Positions 9,389-19,051 are shown, numbered from the stretch's first letter. The stretch: 64,000 bases of DNA from Cyclobacterium sp. SYSU L10401 (GCF_010993705.1 NZ_WOFO01000005.1:62001-126000); one strand, 5' to 3'. A program made the numbers and translations. Notes: a model not told the origin generated them from the sequence alone.

Positions 9389-10033
9389 TTAACTAAACGA
9401 ATAAAAATTGTCAATATTTTTATCAATTGGTTTACAGGTGCTTACCGTTTGCCGCAAACCTACCTGCCTGTAATGGTTCCTCAACGAAAACTCCCCCACC
9501 TCCATCCAAAATTCCCTGCCTTTAAATAAAGCAACCACCTTATTACCTGCTACCCTAAATGAACCATTCAATCCCTTTACCCAATGCTGCACTTTACAGT
9601 CCCTGATCCTTCCAATAAGCGAATGACCAAACAGGGTATATATTTTCACACCCTCAGGAAACTGATCCATTCCTTTCACTATTAATTCCCGGTCCATTTT
9701 GGCTCCTGCCATCAGAAAAGCAGCATAAGAGAAATCTATCCTACCGATTTTTCGCTGCACCATAAAAATCAAATGCATTATCGCATCGGAAATATACAAT
9801 GTGCGAACATTCTCAGGCAGTGCGAATGAAAAGTGAAGGATACCGCAAGAAGACATTTTCTGCATTGAAACAGCAAGAATCTCCTGATCCACCACCCTTC
9901 CCTTTTCATCCCGGTAATCCGCAATCAATTTGCCACTGGCATCCTCCCGCAAGCCGGCTGAAAACAGGTGCTGAACTTCTCTGCTAATCCCCAAACTGTC
10001 CAGCAATTCAAATCCTTCTTTGACGCTGTTCAT
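9389..10033 (-). CDS. ICE-associated protein of unknown function
   Basis: A 214-aa soluble protein. It starts inside the end of the DUF3945-like gene (26-base overlap), so it belongs to the same transcript. The middle (LYISDAIMHLIFMVQRK, later IYTLFGHSLIGRI) has the rhythm of a Toprim fold, in which a xxESxIDxL and a FDNDxAG motif would be expected, but the acidic catalytic residues are absent. It could be a degenerate Toprim-like protein of the kind found in Bacteroidota mobile elements, or something unrelated. The function is unknown. Confidence 0.55.
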   Translation of the reverse strand: MNSVKEGFELLDSLGISREVQHLFSAGLREDASGKLIADYRDEKGRVVDQEILAVSMQKMSSCGILHFSFALPENVRTLYISDAIMHLIFMVQRKIGRIDFSYAAFLMAGAKMDRELIVKGMDQFPEGVKIYTLFGHSLIGRIRDCKVQHWVKGLNGSFRVAGNKVVALFKGREFWMEVGEFSLRNHYRQVGLRQTVSTCKPIDKNIDNFYSFS

Positions 10034-10916
10034 CTTCTGATTGATTCTGGGAGTTTATCTCGGTATCCTTCGAGTTAAACCGTTTGACCTCATCTACATC
10101 CTTGCTCTGATAGTTGGCCGGATGACCTGCGGAAATTTTTGAAAGTTCCTCCCTGACATTGTTTAGGTCTCTGACTGCATCCCTGTCATTGGGATTAAGG
10201 GCAATTCGCCGTTCCATATTTTTCTGCATCGTTTTAAGTCCTTCCTGATAGCCTTTGGAATAGGATTGTTCCTCAGTACTTTTTTTGCCCAACATCCTTC
10301 CCAATCCGGTCAGCAATAAATAGGATATTCCTCCGTCCAGCAATATGGATACTACCAGCCCATTTCGGTTGGAGCGGACCCCTTTTCGATCAGTTGTTGA
10401 AAATTGAAATTGGGTACCATCTGCCAGGTTCACCGTTTCCCCCTCTTTGAATTTTCTTTTTTGTTCTGCTGTCAGTTTTTCATTGTTCACAGCTTCGGGT
10501 GCCTGGACGGACCTGGGATCATGGCTCATAAACTGACGGGTAGTTTTGTCATAGGCAATGATCTCCGTCCGTACGTTTCCATCCCGGTCCACATAATTCT
10601 TCCGGATATTGGCCAGATCTTCCCGGAGCAACCTTTTTTTCTCCTCCGTGGAGAGTTGGGGATGGGAGTTGGGGGACCGGTACACCGGATCAATTCTCAG
10701 AGAGGGGTTGCCGTCTGTACCCCTTACGATGGATAGCCTGGCAGGTAAACTGTCAATATGCACATCCTTTCCTTTCAAATCTTTCAATTCCACTACGTCG
10801 GTCATTTTTCCTTCCTGTAACGCCCGGACCTGGTCTTCCGGGATTGTAAACTTTCCGTCTTTATAAATTCCGAATAGTTTCAAATCCTGCATGGGTAATT
10901 TCTTTTCAATAATCAT
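10008..10916 (-). CDS. DUF4099/DUF3945 mobile-element protein
   Basis: A 302-aa protein. The N-terminal 60 residues resemble the DUF4099-type start of Bacteroidota mobile-element proteins. The centre has LTAEQKRKFKEGETVNLADG, the typical DUF3945 core. A hydrophobic stretch near 188-205 may be a membrane or buried segment. The C-terminus is charged and low in complexity, rich in N, D, E and Q. Proteins of this type are common in CTnDOT-like elements, but their job is not known. The gene overlaps the ArdC gene upstream by 4 bases and the 214-aa gene downstream, so it is co-transcribed with both. Confidence 0.7.
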   Translation of the reverse strand: MIIEKKLPMQDLKLFGIYKDGKFTIPEDQVRALQEGKMTDVVELKDLKGKDVHIDSLPARLSIVRGTDGNPSLRIDPVYRSPNSHPQLSTEEKKRLLREDLANIRKNYVDRDGNVRTEIIAYDKTTRQFMSHDPRSVQAPEAVNNEKLTAEQKRKFKEGETVNLADGTQFQFSTTDRKGVRSNRNGLVVSILLDGGISYLLLTGLGRMLGKKSTEEQSYSKGYQEGLKTMQKNMERRIALNPNDRDAVRDLNNVREELSKISAGHPANYQSKDVDEVKRFNSKDTEINSQNQSEDEQRQRRI

Positions 10917-11920
10917 CTTCCAAATTTTAAAGTGGGTTCCAAATCTTCTTGCGGTTCTTTATTTTCCGGTTGCTTTGAAATTTCCGTACCTGTCTGCATT
11001 TCTTCCTGCTGCTTCTGCTCTCTTTTTCGGTCAAAGGCCATCAGGTAGTCCATGATTTTTTGGGAATCAGCCGCTGCCTGATGAATTTCAAATGGTTTCT
11101 CCGTTAGGATCTTGATCCAGCTGTCCACATAGGCCACATGTTGCCTGGGATCATGGCCGATCTGAAGTTCCGAGCCCAGCATCATGCTGGCTATTTCGGC
11201 TCTCAGCTCTTCTCTGGCATATTCCTGTGTGCCAAAGGTGTTCATGATACTCCGGTCCAGCCGATCCTTATGGCCGGTCCAATGCCCCAATTCATGCAAA
11301 AGGGTAGCATAATACCTATCGGAGGCCTTGAATTGCGTCCTTTCCGGCATCCTGATTCGATCCGCTAAAGGGGAATAATACGCTCTGTTACCGGGAACAT
11401 GTTCAATATTGGCTCCGGTGTTTTTTACTAGGTTTTCTACCCGGTTCAATTTTTCCCAGTGGCTGATTGCCTGCTTTTTTTCCAGCGGGGTTACACCATT
11501 TATCTGCTCGGCATTAAAAACCCAGGCTTTGGTGACAATGGGAGTATTCAGTTTCTTCCGGATTTTCACGGGTTTGCCTTTTTGATCCAGGACAGGTTTG
11601 CCTTGCTCATCTCTTTTGGGAATCAATTGGTGGGTCTTAACGAAATTGATGGCCATTCCCTTCGCTCCTTTTTGCACACTCCAGCCCTGAGATTGGGCCT
11701 GTTTGAAGGTGGCCCAGCGTGGGTCTTCAAAGGGGGTGAACAGTTGAAGAAAAAGGGAATTCAATCCCCGGTAGGCCTTGTTGGTTACGGCATTGTAGGG
11801 CTTATCGAAGGCCCCGCTTGATTTCTTCCAGGGCAGTTGCCAGGGAGCCGTTCCTTCCTTGAGCTGGGCAATGATCTTCTCAGCTACCAGTTCGTGCATT
11901 TTCGGAGTTTCAATCGCCAT
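10913..11920 (-). CDS. ardC: ArdC-type antirestriction protein
   Basis: A 335-aa protein with the two-part ArdC layout. The N-terminal single-strand-DNA-binding domain contains GTAPWQLPWKK and NAVTNKAYRGLNSLFL at residues about 20-55. The C-terminal zincin-like domain has LLHELGHWTGHKDRLDR near 210, an HExxH-type motif. ArdC proteins protect incoming single-stranded conjugative DNA from host restriction. The start ATG overlaps the stop of a 59-aa gene upstream and the end overlaps the DUF3945 gene by 4 bases. The C-terminal 40 residues are Q/E-rich and probably disordered. Position directly after the coupling-protein gene fits early expression during transfer. Confidence 0.85.
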   Translation of the reverse strand: MAIETPKMHELVAEKIIAQLKEGTAPWQLPWKKSSGAFDKPYNAVTNKAYRGLNSLFLQLFTPFEDPRWATFKQAQSQGWSVQKGAKGMAINFVKTHQLIPKRDEQGKPVLDQKGKPVKIRKKLNTPIVTKAWVFNAEQINGVTPLEKKQAISHWEKLNRVENLVKNTGANIEHVPGNRAYYSPLADRIRMPERTQFKASDRYYATLLHELGHWTGHKDRLDRSIMNTFGTQEYAREELRAEIASMMLGSELQIGHDPRQHVAYVDSWIKILTEKPFEIHQAAADSQKIMDYLMAFDRKREQKQQEEMQTGTEISKQPENKEPQEDLEPTLKFGR

Positions 11921-12089
11921 ATCTCAAGTGATTATTGGATTCAACATGATCTTCTTCGGGAAGCTCGTCCATCGTGTCAATCTGGTACAATTCCGCTTCC
12001 TCAGAAGTCAATTCTACCTGGCCTTTTCTTTGAAGCCGATCCAATTTTTCCATCAGGGATCGCATGGTTCTTTCATCTTTTGAATTCAT
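11910..12089 (-). CDS. 59-aa acidic protein between coupling protein and ArdC
   Basis: A small frame of 59 codons from ATG at 12089 to TGA at 11910-11912. The stop overlaps the ATG of ardC in the arrangement ATGGCGATTGA, which argues for translational coupling. The product is highly charged (MRSLMEKLDRLQRKGQ, then acidic), with a helical N-terminal half and no Cys or membrane segment. No family is recognised. It fills the gap between the coupling protein and ArdC and shares their direction, so it is probably a real accessory gene of the transfer operon. Confidence 0.6.
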   Translation of the reverse strand: MNSKDERTMRSLMEKLDRLQRKGQVELTSEEAELYQIDTMDELPEEDHVESNNHLRYGD

Positions 12090-12121
12090 TTGGATGGTGT
12101 TTAAATGATGGATACATTTTC

Positions 12122-14104
12122 TTAAGCTGATGCGGTATAGTAGTTGATGATGTTCTCTACCTCTTCCCGGATCCGCATAAAATTCCGGGTGAGGATTCGT
12201 TCTTTTGCATCGTTAAATTCATAGCATTTGGGAATGTCCCGGTAGTGTTGTTCTTCTGTTTTTAATGCTTTAGGATCAAGATTTACCCTACAGTGAAAAG
12301 CAGCGCTTTTGTATTTTCCATTGAACTTTTCCGCGTCGACTGCTAATAATCCCGCCAGCTCCCCTGTTTGCATTCCGGCTATCTTTCCGGCAGGGATCAG
12401 GGGGTCGTATTTTTCATTCATCGAAACAGAGGTCTTCATGCGATCAATGGAAACGCTCTCTCCTAACTGTTTCTTTTTGCCAAACATCCGTTCCAGCCAT
12501 TCCAGGGTTTCTTTATTCCTAACCGAACCGCTCAGCACATTGCCGATCACAGCAGTCATGGTGGTGGCCGTATCTTTTCCCTGCAATTGCTTCAACTGGG
12601 GCAATTCCTGTAGCCCCAATAAAACGGCTACCTTGTTGCTTCGGGCAGTGGAAATCAGGTTTTCCACCCGATGGATATAAAGGGTAGGTGCCTCATCCGC
12701 CACAATGGCAACGGGTAAGTTTCCCTTGGTATTGATCAGCCGGGTAAGCCGGTTTACAATCACCGAATAACAGGTAGAGTTGATGTTTTGGGTGGCCGGG
12801 CTATTGGCCAGCACCAATATGGCCGGGGACCTTGGGTCGGAAATTCGCAGGTCAAAATCATCCCCGGAAAAAATCCAGGCCGTTTCCTTGGTATTCAGCC
12901 TGGAGATAAAGATTTTCAGGGTCCCCACCTGGCCTTCCAATTGCTCAAAGGCCCTTTTTTCCAAAGCACTGCGAAAAGGGCTTAGCAGGGATTCCAATTC
13001 CGGAAAAGATGACAGGCAGGTGAAAATCTCCTCATAGGTCCGGTTTAAAAAAGCAAGCAGGTGAGCAAAGGTGGAGTGCTTGCCATCCTGATGCCTGGAA
13101 ACAAAGTAAATGGAGGACGCCAGAAAATTGACAGCGGATTGGGTGAAGAATTTATCCGAACCTCCGGTAGATTCTGTTTTTTGAAGGGATTCCACGATGG
13201 CTTCTGCCGTTTCAGAAGCATCTGCGAGGGTCTGAATGTATTCCCGTTTCAGAGGATTTAGCCTTCTGGAATATTCCACCTGGTCCAAATTAACCACCAG
13301 GAACCGGTAATTCGGAATTTTCCCTTTTTGCTTTGCCAACAAATAATGGTAATAGGCAATTTGGCTCAGGTCTGGAAATTTAAAGTCATAGAGACACATG
13401 GTATACCCTTTGGCAATCATTTGCCTGATAAAGGGATTTACCACGCTGAACGACTTACCACTTCCCGGAGTGCCAATCAACAGGGTGCCACGGAAAGGAT
13501 TGACAATATTGATCCAGCCTTTATGAATGCGTTTTTTATAATAAAATTGCATGGGTATATTGACCGAATAAGGGGTCTCCCGCTTTTCCTTTTCCTGCAT
13601 AAACGATTCCCCTTCAATGTTCCATTCATCTTTCCCCAACCCACTTTTGATCAACTTGGAGACATTGTCCAGAGCGGTATGGATCAGTACTGCTCCCAGC
13701 AGAGATGAAATCCCAAAAGCCAGGTCAGGCCAGCTCGTATAGGGTAGTATAATGGCACGAGCCTCCATGGAATAGAAAAACAATGAACCGAAGAAAAAAC
13801 CAAATCCTAACATCAGGGGAAATACGATTTGATTTTTGGGGTTTAGGCTTAATTCCTTCTTCGACCGGGTGCCTATGGCGGCCAAACAAATCGCCAGTAA
13901 AATGGATAGCTTGCTGTAAACCAGATTTTGGTAAATCGGAAATTGCATCAACCTATCCACCAGGGGCAAAACCTGCCTGGATATCCCCTCCCCTGTCAGG
14001 ACTTTTGGACTGTAGATGAAAAGAAACAGTTCCAGGAATACCATGCCGTACACCAGAAACTGGATCATACCATATAGCTTTTCCAACTGTCTTTTCTGTT
14101 CCAT
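12122..14104 (-). CDS. type IV coupling protein (VirD4/TraG-like ATPase)
   Basis: A 660-aa protein with several N-terminal membrane segments in the first 170 residues. A P-loop, LLIGTPGSGKSFSV, lies near residue 210, the Walker B region is VAIVADEAPTLY near 465, and the conserved coupling-protein stretch STARSNKVAVLLGLQEL follows. These are the marks of the VirD4/TraG-type coupling ATPase (called MobC in CTnDOT), which hands the relaxase-DNA complex to the secretion channel at the inner membrane. It lies after traO and before the 59-aa gene and ardC, all in one direction. Length is normal for Bacteroidota coupling proteins. Confidence 0.88.
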   Translation of the reverse strand: MEQKRQLEKLYGMIQFLVYGMVFLELFLFIYSPKVLTGEGISRQVLPLVDRLMQFPIYQNLVYSKLSILLAICLAAIGTRSKKELSLNPKNQIVFPLMLGFGFFFGSLFFYSMEARAIILPYTSWPDLAFGISSLLGAVLIHTALDNVSKLIKSGLGKDEWNIEGESFMQEKEKRETPYSVNIPMQFYYKKRIHKGWINIVNPFRGTLLIGTPGSGKSFSVVNPFIRQMIAKGYTMCLYDFKFPDLSQIAYYHYLLAKQKGKIPNYRFLVVNLDQVEYSRRLNPLKREYIQTLADASETAEAIVESLQKTESTGGSDKFFTQSAVNFLASSIYFVSRHQDGKHSTFAHLLAFLNRTYEEIFTCLSSFPELESLLSPFRSALEKRAFEQLEGQVGTLKIFISRLNTKETAWIFSGDDFDLRISDPRSPAILVLANSPATQNINSTCYSVIVNRLTRLINTKGNLPVAIVADEAPTLYIHRVENLISTARSNKVAVLLGLQELPQLKQLQGKDTATTMTAVIGNVLSGSVRNKETLEWLERMFGKKKQLGESVSIDRMKTSVSMNEKYDPLIPAGKIAGMQTGELAGLLAVDAEKFNGKYKSAAFHCRVNLDPKALKTEEQHYRDIPKCYEFNDAKERILTRNFMRIREEVENIINYYTASA

Positions 14105-14569
14105 TTAATTGAGAGGTATTTTAATGCCCGCATCCAGCACCACACGCCACCGCTCCGCTTTTTTGGCCCAAAGCAATAACTGGCTGCTGCTGCCCAGGCA
14201 TAGTTCCAATCGCTTGAGTAAAACCCAGGAAAACTCCCAACCCACCAAGGGAGCTATTATTAGCCTAGTAAAATCGGTTCCCAGTGCAGACCCCGCCCTG
14301 AACCTTAGGGAAGTGGCATTCCTTCTGAAGATTACCGGTTTGATCAAAAGGCCCAGCAATACCGTTTGGTAATCGGTTTCCCTGGTTTTCATCCACTCCA
14401 AAAACACTTCATGTCGTCGGTGGTGTTGGGAATTGAATTCATATCCCAGACGGCCTAAATCCAATAGAGGCACGCCCACTCCCCCTTCAAAACTGAGATG
14501 TTGGGTACCGTTTTGGGCCATTAGCCTACCTGCCCACAAAATCAATAGGATGCATAAAAGCCGTTTCAT
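14105..14569 (-). CDS. traO: TraO-like conjugation protein
   Basis: A 154-aa protein with a Sec signal (residues 1-18, ending LMAQ) and a body of alternating amphipathic strands. This fits a small outer-membrane barrel or periplasmic protein as in the TraO family of Bacteroidota conjugative transposons. It sits after TraN, separated by about 220 bases, and its stop touches the start of the coupling protein. The family call rests on size, signal peptide and position more than on a diagnostic motif. Confidence 0.6.
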   Translation of the reverse strand: MKRLLCILLILWAGRLMAQNGTQHLSFEGGVGVPLLDLGRLGYEFNSQHHRRHEVFLEWMKTRETDYQTVLLGLLIKPVIFRRNATSLRFRAGSALGTDFTRLIIAPLVGWEFSWVLLKRLELCLGSSSQLLLWAKKAERWRVVLDAGIKIPLN

Positions 14570-14788
14570 GTGTTTATAATTGTTTCTTAATGGTCACATG
14601 GAATCTCGCATGATTAATATTCATCCCACTGTGTGACGATTGCGTCATGCTCGATTTCATTTGTTTATAATTTATTTTCTAAGACCACATAGCCTGTCCC
14701 GATCTTAATTTGGGAGAATCTTGCATGACTTATTATCTTCTCTGCATGCCGCCTTCGTCATGCCTGTCAGCCTCCGGCTGGCTCAATT

Positions 14789-15631
14789 TCATAGTGTGTC
14801 AGCCCGTAAAAGGTCGATGTAGTCAATTTCAAGCAATAGGGTTCTTCCGGACAATTGCTTCTCCGCCAGTTCTATGGTCAGCGCCTTGTTGTTAGGAAAG
14901 GAAAATTTCTCCAACACGTAAATGTTCCGGTATTTGCGTTTGAAAGATTCCTTTTCAAAAAGAGTGAAAACAGGGTCCATTTCTATGGCCTGTACATTGG
15001 TGGCTTTGGCAATCTTCTTGTCTGCCACCCTGAAACTAACCTGGTCGATATCAAATTTCAGATTGGTCTTATTGGTGTAGGTGATGTCCAGGAAAATATA
15101 GTCATCCAGCGTATGGATATGATTGACATTACCGGTGATGCCGTATTGGCTGCTGTAAAGGCCTTTTTTGTTGCCTTTTCGCTTATACGCCTGCAATGAA
15201 AACTCCCTCAGTTCATTTTGAGTAAGGGGTGCCGCTCCTGTATTCAATGGGCGCATATTTTCAGGCCCAATTTCCAGCAAGGTGGGTAGTTCCCGGTTGC
15301 CGGAGGCATACTTAAAATCATATTGGGCAATGAATTTTTCGCCGATAATGGTCACCACCCCAAGGTCATGGGGTTCATTTTCCCCTTCAACAGCACTATC
15401 ATCCTTAATTTTAATTCGGAACACGTTGTCAACCGGCAGATCCCCTACCAGCTTTTTGCTTGAAATATCCACATATTGGATGGGCTCGGGTGAGGTAAAA
15501 TGAAGCGTAATGCCTTCCCGGATAAATAGGCTTTGCTTTTCAGGAAAGTGACTGCCTGAGGCAGTATGCTGAGCAAGGGTAGGTATGGTGAAAAGACCAT
15601 AAAAGCATGTGATTAAGATTATCCTTTGCAT
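14789..15631 (-). CDS. traN: TraN-like conjugation protein (VirB9-type, DUF4138)
   Basis: A 280-aa protein with a signal peptide (ending PTLAQ) and a strand-rich body like the VirB9-type outer-complex proteins of Bacteroidota. Recognisable parts are LHFTSPEPIQYVDIS near residue 45 and a second half with YTNKTNLKFDIDQVSFRV near 185, the DUF4138 core. It directly follows TraM, which is VirB10-like; together they should form the periplasmic to outer-membrane core complex of the type IV machine. The start lies one base after the TraM stop. Confidence 0.8.
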   Translation of the reverse strand: MQRIILITCFYGLFTIPTLAQHTASGSHFPEKQSLFIREGITLHFTSPEPIQYVDISSKKLVGDLPVDNVFRIKIKDDSAVEGENEPHDLGVVTIIGEKFIAQYDFKYASGNRELPTLLEIGPENMRPLNTGAAPLTQNELREFSLQAYKRKGNKKGLYSSQYGITGNVNHIHTLDDYIFLDITYTNKTNLKFDIDQVSFRVADKKIAKATNVQAIEMDPVFTLFEKESFKRKYRNIYVLEKFSFPNNKALTIELAEKQLSGRTLLLEIDYIDLLRADTL

Positions 15632-15632
15632 A

Positions 15633-16844
15633 TCAGTTAGGGTTTTGGTTTGAATAGTTTTGCGAATTCAATTCTCCCGAATCAATCAAGTAAATAAGGG
15701 TGCCGTATTTCAGATTGGCTTTATTTTGCCGGAGTCTTTTGGAGACGGCCTGGGAACTGGAGGTAAAAACCCGTTGGAGCGCAGACAGGTACATCTGGTT
15801 CATAGAGGAAGGGTCTTGTTGCATCTGCAGGTTTAGTCCCCCGGTTACATTACCGCCCAGGTCCTTGGAAAATTCCCGAAACGAACTGGCGGGAACATAC
15901 AGCCCTTCCATGCCATCCTGATCATAAATAGTTAAGGCGATGGGTAGGATTTTATCGCCTACCATCACGCTGCTAATCGTCAATTTAACCCGCTGGGACT
16001 CATAGCCGCTGATCCAGGCATAGAGATAGGTTCCATTGGGTAAGACTTCAGCACCTACCTGAATGTCATTCAATAGCCGTATCCTGATCCTTTCTCCCAA
16101 GGTTCCGTTGCGAATTTCCTGATCTACAATGGCCTGAATAAAGGATGGCTGGGAAGCTTTCATGACGGTATTAAAATGGGTATCCGGTTGGCTAGCCTTT
16201 GAAACTTTCAACCGCTGGGTTGTGGGATCTTTTTCTATAGGTTCAGCTTCCGCCTGTGGGGCTTGATAGGATGGATCATTGGCTTTGGAAATGGAATCCA
16301 CCAATGACATTTGGGCACGAAAAAGGTCCATGGGATCTTCGTACTTTTCCGGCTCCCGGTTATTTTTTGAGTTTTCTAATTGACTCAACGCCTCAAGAAT
16401 TAACTCATCCTCTTCGGTAGGTGGGGAAATTCGAGACCTGGTTTCGGTGGATGAGCTTAAAGCGGGTTGCGTTGAAATTTGAGCTTGATCCAATGAATTT
16501 TTAAAAGCCAGATCAATGGAATCCAGCATTCTTTTTTCGGCCTCATTGTACTGGGAAAGAATTTCATCTGCCGGTTCCACGTCAATTCTCAGATTTTGGA
16601 TGGCCGTGTAGCCATCTGCCCTTTTGTACCTGGACCGAAAGGCATCCAATTTCCCATCAATGCCCCGGTTCCTGATCTGATCGGATACTTCTCCTACACT
16701 TTCCTGAAGATTTTCCGATTCTTCGTCACGTGGTATTTCATCTTCACTGGTAAATGACTGCATGCCAAAATTCAGCAACAGCATAAAGGGCAACAGGATC
16801 AGGGGAAGGATGTATTTCGGTTGCTTGATGTCAATCTTCATCAT
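15633..16844 (-). CDS. traM: TraM-like conjugation protein (VirB10-type)
   Basis: A 403-aa protein with one N-terminal membrane segment (PLILLPFMLLLNFGM, residues 13-30). A long acidic and Q/S-rich periplasmic linker (about 35-230) follows, then a C-terminal domain with IRIRLLNDIQVGAEVLPNGT and a glycine-rich VPASSF region. That is the layout of TraM/VirB10 proteins, which bridge the inner and outer membranes. It overlaps TraL by 14 bases upstream and is next to TraN downstream. Confidence 0.83.
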   Translation of the reverse strand: MMKIDIKQPKYILPLILLPFMLLLNFGMQSFTSEDEIPRDEESENLQESVGEVSDQIRNRGIDGKLDAFRSRYKRADGYTAIQNLRIDVEPADEILSQYNEAEKRMLDSIDLAFKNSLDQAQISTQPALSSSTETRSRISPPTEEDELILEALSQLENSKNNREPEKYEDPMDLFRAQMSLVDSISKANDPSYQAPQAEAEPIEKDPTTQRLKVSKASQPDTHFNTVMKASQPSFIQAIVDQEIRNGTLGERIRIRLLNDIQVGAEVLPNGTYLYAWISGYESQRVKLTISSVMVGDKILPIALTIYDQDGMEGLYVPASSFREFSKDLGGNVTGGLNLQMQQDPSSMNQMYLSALQRVFTSSSQAVSKRLRQNKANLKYGTLIYLIDSGELNSQNYSNQNPN

Positions 16845-17274
16845 CTGCAGGGTTTAAATGATTATAATTTTCGAGTTGGCGAAGGGCATTTTCAAGGAAA
16901 AGACTATCCCCGGCATCGAGAGGGTCCTTGTCCACGATGCTTTCCACGTCTTTTTTTAGCTTTGCCATCCTTTTTAACTTATCCTGAATTTTAAAAAGTG
17001 ACCTAACTTCATCTGTCATCCCGGAACCAAGGTTTCTGATTTCATTCATCAGTTGCCGGGGATTGTTTGTCTGTTCGGTCCTAAGATTAACGGGAATCAC
17101 AAAGGCTAGCATAGCCGACAGCATAAGGCTGATTAACATGCCAGCAAAGCATTGCCGGGGATAGGTTTTCAGCAAGAGTACCAAACGATTTTTGGCCTTG
17201 ATGGGAAGGTTTCCGAGTTCGTTCCTCAATACTCCGGAAGGGCGCTTATCGCTAGAAGGTGTTTTTCGAAACAT
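16831..17274 (-). CDS. traL: TraL-like small membrane protein
   Basis: A 147-aa protein with one membrane segment near residues 40-60 (FAGMLISLMLSAMLAFVIP) and a charged, coiled-coil-prone C-terminal half. It overlaps both TraK (23 bases) and TraM (14 bases). This is the place and size of TraL in CTnDOT-like elements, a poorly understood accessory of the secretion channel. No catalytic motif is seen. Confidence 0.65.
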   Translation of the reverse strand: MFRKTPSSDKRPSGVLRNELGNLPIKAKNRLVLLLKTYPRQCFAGMLISLMLSAMLAFVIPVNLRTEQTNNPRQLMNEIRNLGSGMTDEVRSLFKIQDKLKRMAKLKKDVESIVDKDPLDAGDSLFLENALRQLENYNHLNPADDED

Positions 17275-17863
17275 GGCTCAGATCTTTGTTTTCAAGTGTT
17301 TTCCAATTCGTGATCAATACTCCATGGCTATTATTTTCTGACCTTGGAATATCCATTAAATACCCTTCTGTAATCAGGGACCTGGTGATGGTGGCACTCC
17401 TTCTTTCGATCTTCTGTTTTCCATAAAAGGTGAATTTTTTATTGGGCTCCAGAATGATGGAATCAGTCTGGAGAGTCAAAACAGAGCTGGAACTGAGAAT
17501 GGAGTTGAAAAACCCTTTCTCCTTGAGGTTATTGTATTGCAATACACCGGATTCGTCTGCCAGGTACATGGCCTTTTTCATTTGGTATTCTATATGTTCG
17601 TCATCTGGAGTCAGGGAGAAAAAAAGGCTGTGAAAAAGATCCACGGCAGCTCTGTATTCCGCAGGACGATTCATTTCCATATTGGTTTGTTGCGCCAGAA
17701 TGGGCACATCTTTATCCAGGATGTATATGGATTTCCGGGCATTGACCACCTGCCGGTAGGCAAAGAAGGAAACTGCAATACAGATAATGGTTGCTGCAAG
17801 CAAACTACCTATTGATAAAAGGGTAGCGAGTTTGATTTTTGATTCAATGTTTTTGATGATCAT
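17252..17863 (-). CDS. traK: TraK-like conjugation protein (VirB8-type)
   Basis: A 203-aa protein with an N-terminal membrane segment (about 15-35) and a periplasmic domain containing EYRAAVDLFHSLFFSLTPDD and later RRSATITRSLITEGYL. These stretches are typical of Bacteroidota TraK, the VirB8-like assembly factor of the conjugation channel. It lies between TraJ and TraL in the canonical order. The stop overlaps the start of TraL. Confidence 0.85.
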   Translation of the reverse strand: MIIKNIESKIKLATLLSIGSLLAATIICIAVSFFAYRQVVNARKSIYILDKDVPILAQQTNMEMNRPAEYRAAVDLFHSLFFSLTPDDEHIEYQMKKAMYLADESGVLQYNNLKEKGFFNSILSSSSVLTLQTDSIILEPNKKFTFYGKQKIERRSATITRSLITEGYLMDIPRSENNSHGVLITNWKTLENKDLSHVSKNTF

Positions 17864-17875
17864 TGTCTTTGCATT

Positions 17876-19051
17876 TTATTTTCCAAGAATTCCTTTTGCC
17901 GACATGCGGGACCCGCTACGGCTTAGGGTAGAACCAGTCCTACCTGCCGTTGCTGCGGCTGCCGTGATCCCTGAGGTGCTGATGATCCAGGTAGAAATCG
18001 AGGGCACGGTGGTGATAGCAATGGCTCCCACCAAAAAACTAATGATCACCAGGCCAAAAGAGAGGATTCCGTTACCTGCCATCCAGGCCAATTTGGTAAG
18101 CACTTCCTCGCCGCCCGATGTATCTAATAAAAGCGCTTCGTATTTCTGAATTTCCTGCAGAAAGGCATATTCCTGCATCAAGCCGCAAACATAGAGTACC
18201 AGGTAGGCAATGCCTACGTACAGATTGACGGCCACAAATCGGGCTATCCAGGTAGTGAAGGCATCCCTAAAGGCCGGTAGTATGCTCGCTGCCAGTGAAA
18301 AGGGACCCAATATCACCAAAATGGTGGAGTATATGATCTGGATAAAAAAGATGAAATAAACGCATATTCGTAATATCCAGATGGCCAGGAGTTCCAATAA
18401 CTGGGTAACCAATAGCTGCATGTTGGTCTGCATCCGGATTCTCATTTGGACCAATGGACCGTATACATTATCTGTAAAAAACCCTTTAACCCCATCCACC
18501 ATGACCGTGCCCAGACCTTTATCTGCCTCCTGAGCTTGTTGCGAGGCCAATTCAGTGGTCGCCTGGTATTCCACCATTTTGTCAGCTACCTCTATGATGT
18601 ATATTGCCCGGTCTAAACGCAAAGCGTTGATCCGATCATTTTGGGTGGAAAACATGGCCTCTGTTTTGGCAGATATGAGGTCTGTCGGAAAGGCAATGAT
18701 TCTACAGAAAACACCCCACCACATGGTTAGCATCAATAAGCCGAAGGGTCGCAGAAGGGGCATAATCTCCATCTTTTTATCTCCCACCATCATTTCGTAG
18801 GCCTTAATAGAAAAGAAAATCAGCATAAAAACACAGGCCAGTGCCTGGGCATCCTGAATAAAGGGGCCAAAATGACTGTAGGCATAATCCCGCATGCCTT
18901 CGAAAAAACGCATGATACCCCGATCATAAACGCCATTTCCCTGAAGAAAAGAAATGGCTTCTTTGTACTCATCAGCAGGTACAGGAGTCTGAGCATTTGC
19001 CATAGACAGAATAATCAGAAATAAAGCGAAAGTGATCATTGACTTTTTCAT
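17876..19051 (-). CDS. traJ: TraJ-like membrane channel protein (VirB6-type)
   Basis: A 391-aa polytopic membrane protein. A signal or first membrane segment (MKKSMITFALFLIILSMA) is followed by at least five further hydrophobic segments between residues 60 and 365. The first third contains FFEGMRDYAYSHFGPFI and the motif-like stretch MVGDKKMEIMPLLRPF, as in TraJ of CTnDOT-type elements. The C-terminal 30 residues are rich in Ala, Thr, Gly and Ser and then basic. VirB6-like proteins form part of the inner-membrane channel. The gene overlaps the 265-aa gene upstream by 4 bases. Confidence 0.82.
   Translation of the reverse strand: MKKSMITFALFLIILSMANAQTPVPADEYKEAISFLQGNGVYDRGIMRFFEGMRDYAYSHFGPFIQDAQALACVFMLIFFSIKAYEMMVGDKKMEIMPLLRPFGLLMLTMWWGVFCRIIAFPTDLISAKTEAMFSTQNDRINALRLDRAIYIIEVADKMVEYQATTELASQQAQEADKGLGTVMVDGVKGFFTDNVYGPLVQMRIRMQTNMQLLVTQLLELLAIWILRICVYFIFFIQIIYSTILVILGPFSLAASILPAFRDAFTTWIARFVAVNLYVGIAYLVLYVCGLMQEYAFLQEIQKYEALLLDTSGGEEVLTKLAWMAGNGILSFGLVIISFLVGAIAITTVPSISTWIISTSGITAAAATAGRTGSTLSRSGSRMSAKGILGK

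Noticed and set aside
9389-10033. Toprim domain in the 214-aa protein.
   Set aside because: The helix-strand rhythm fits loosely but the catalytic Glu and DxD residues are absent; kept as unknown.
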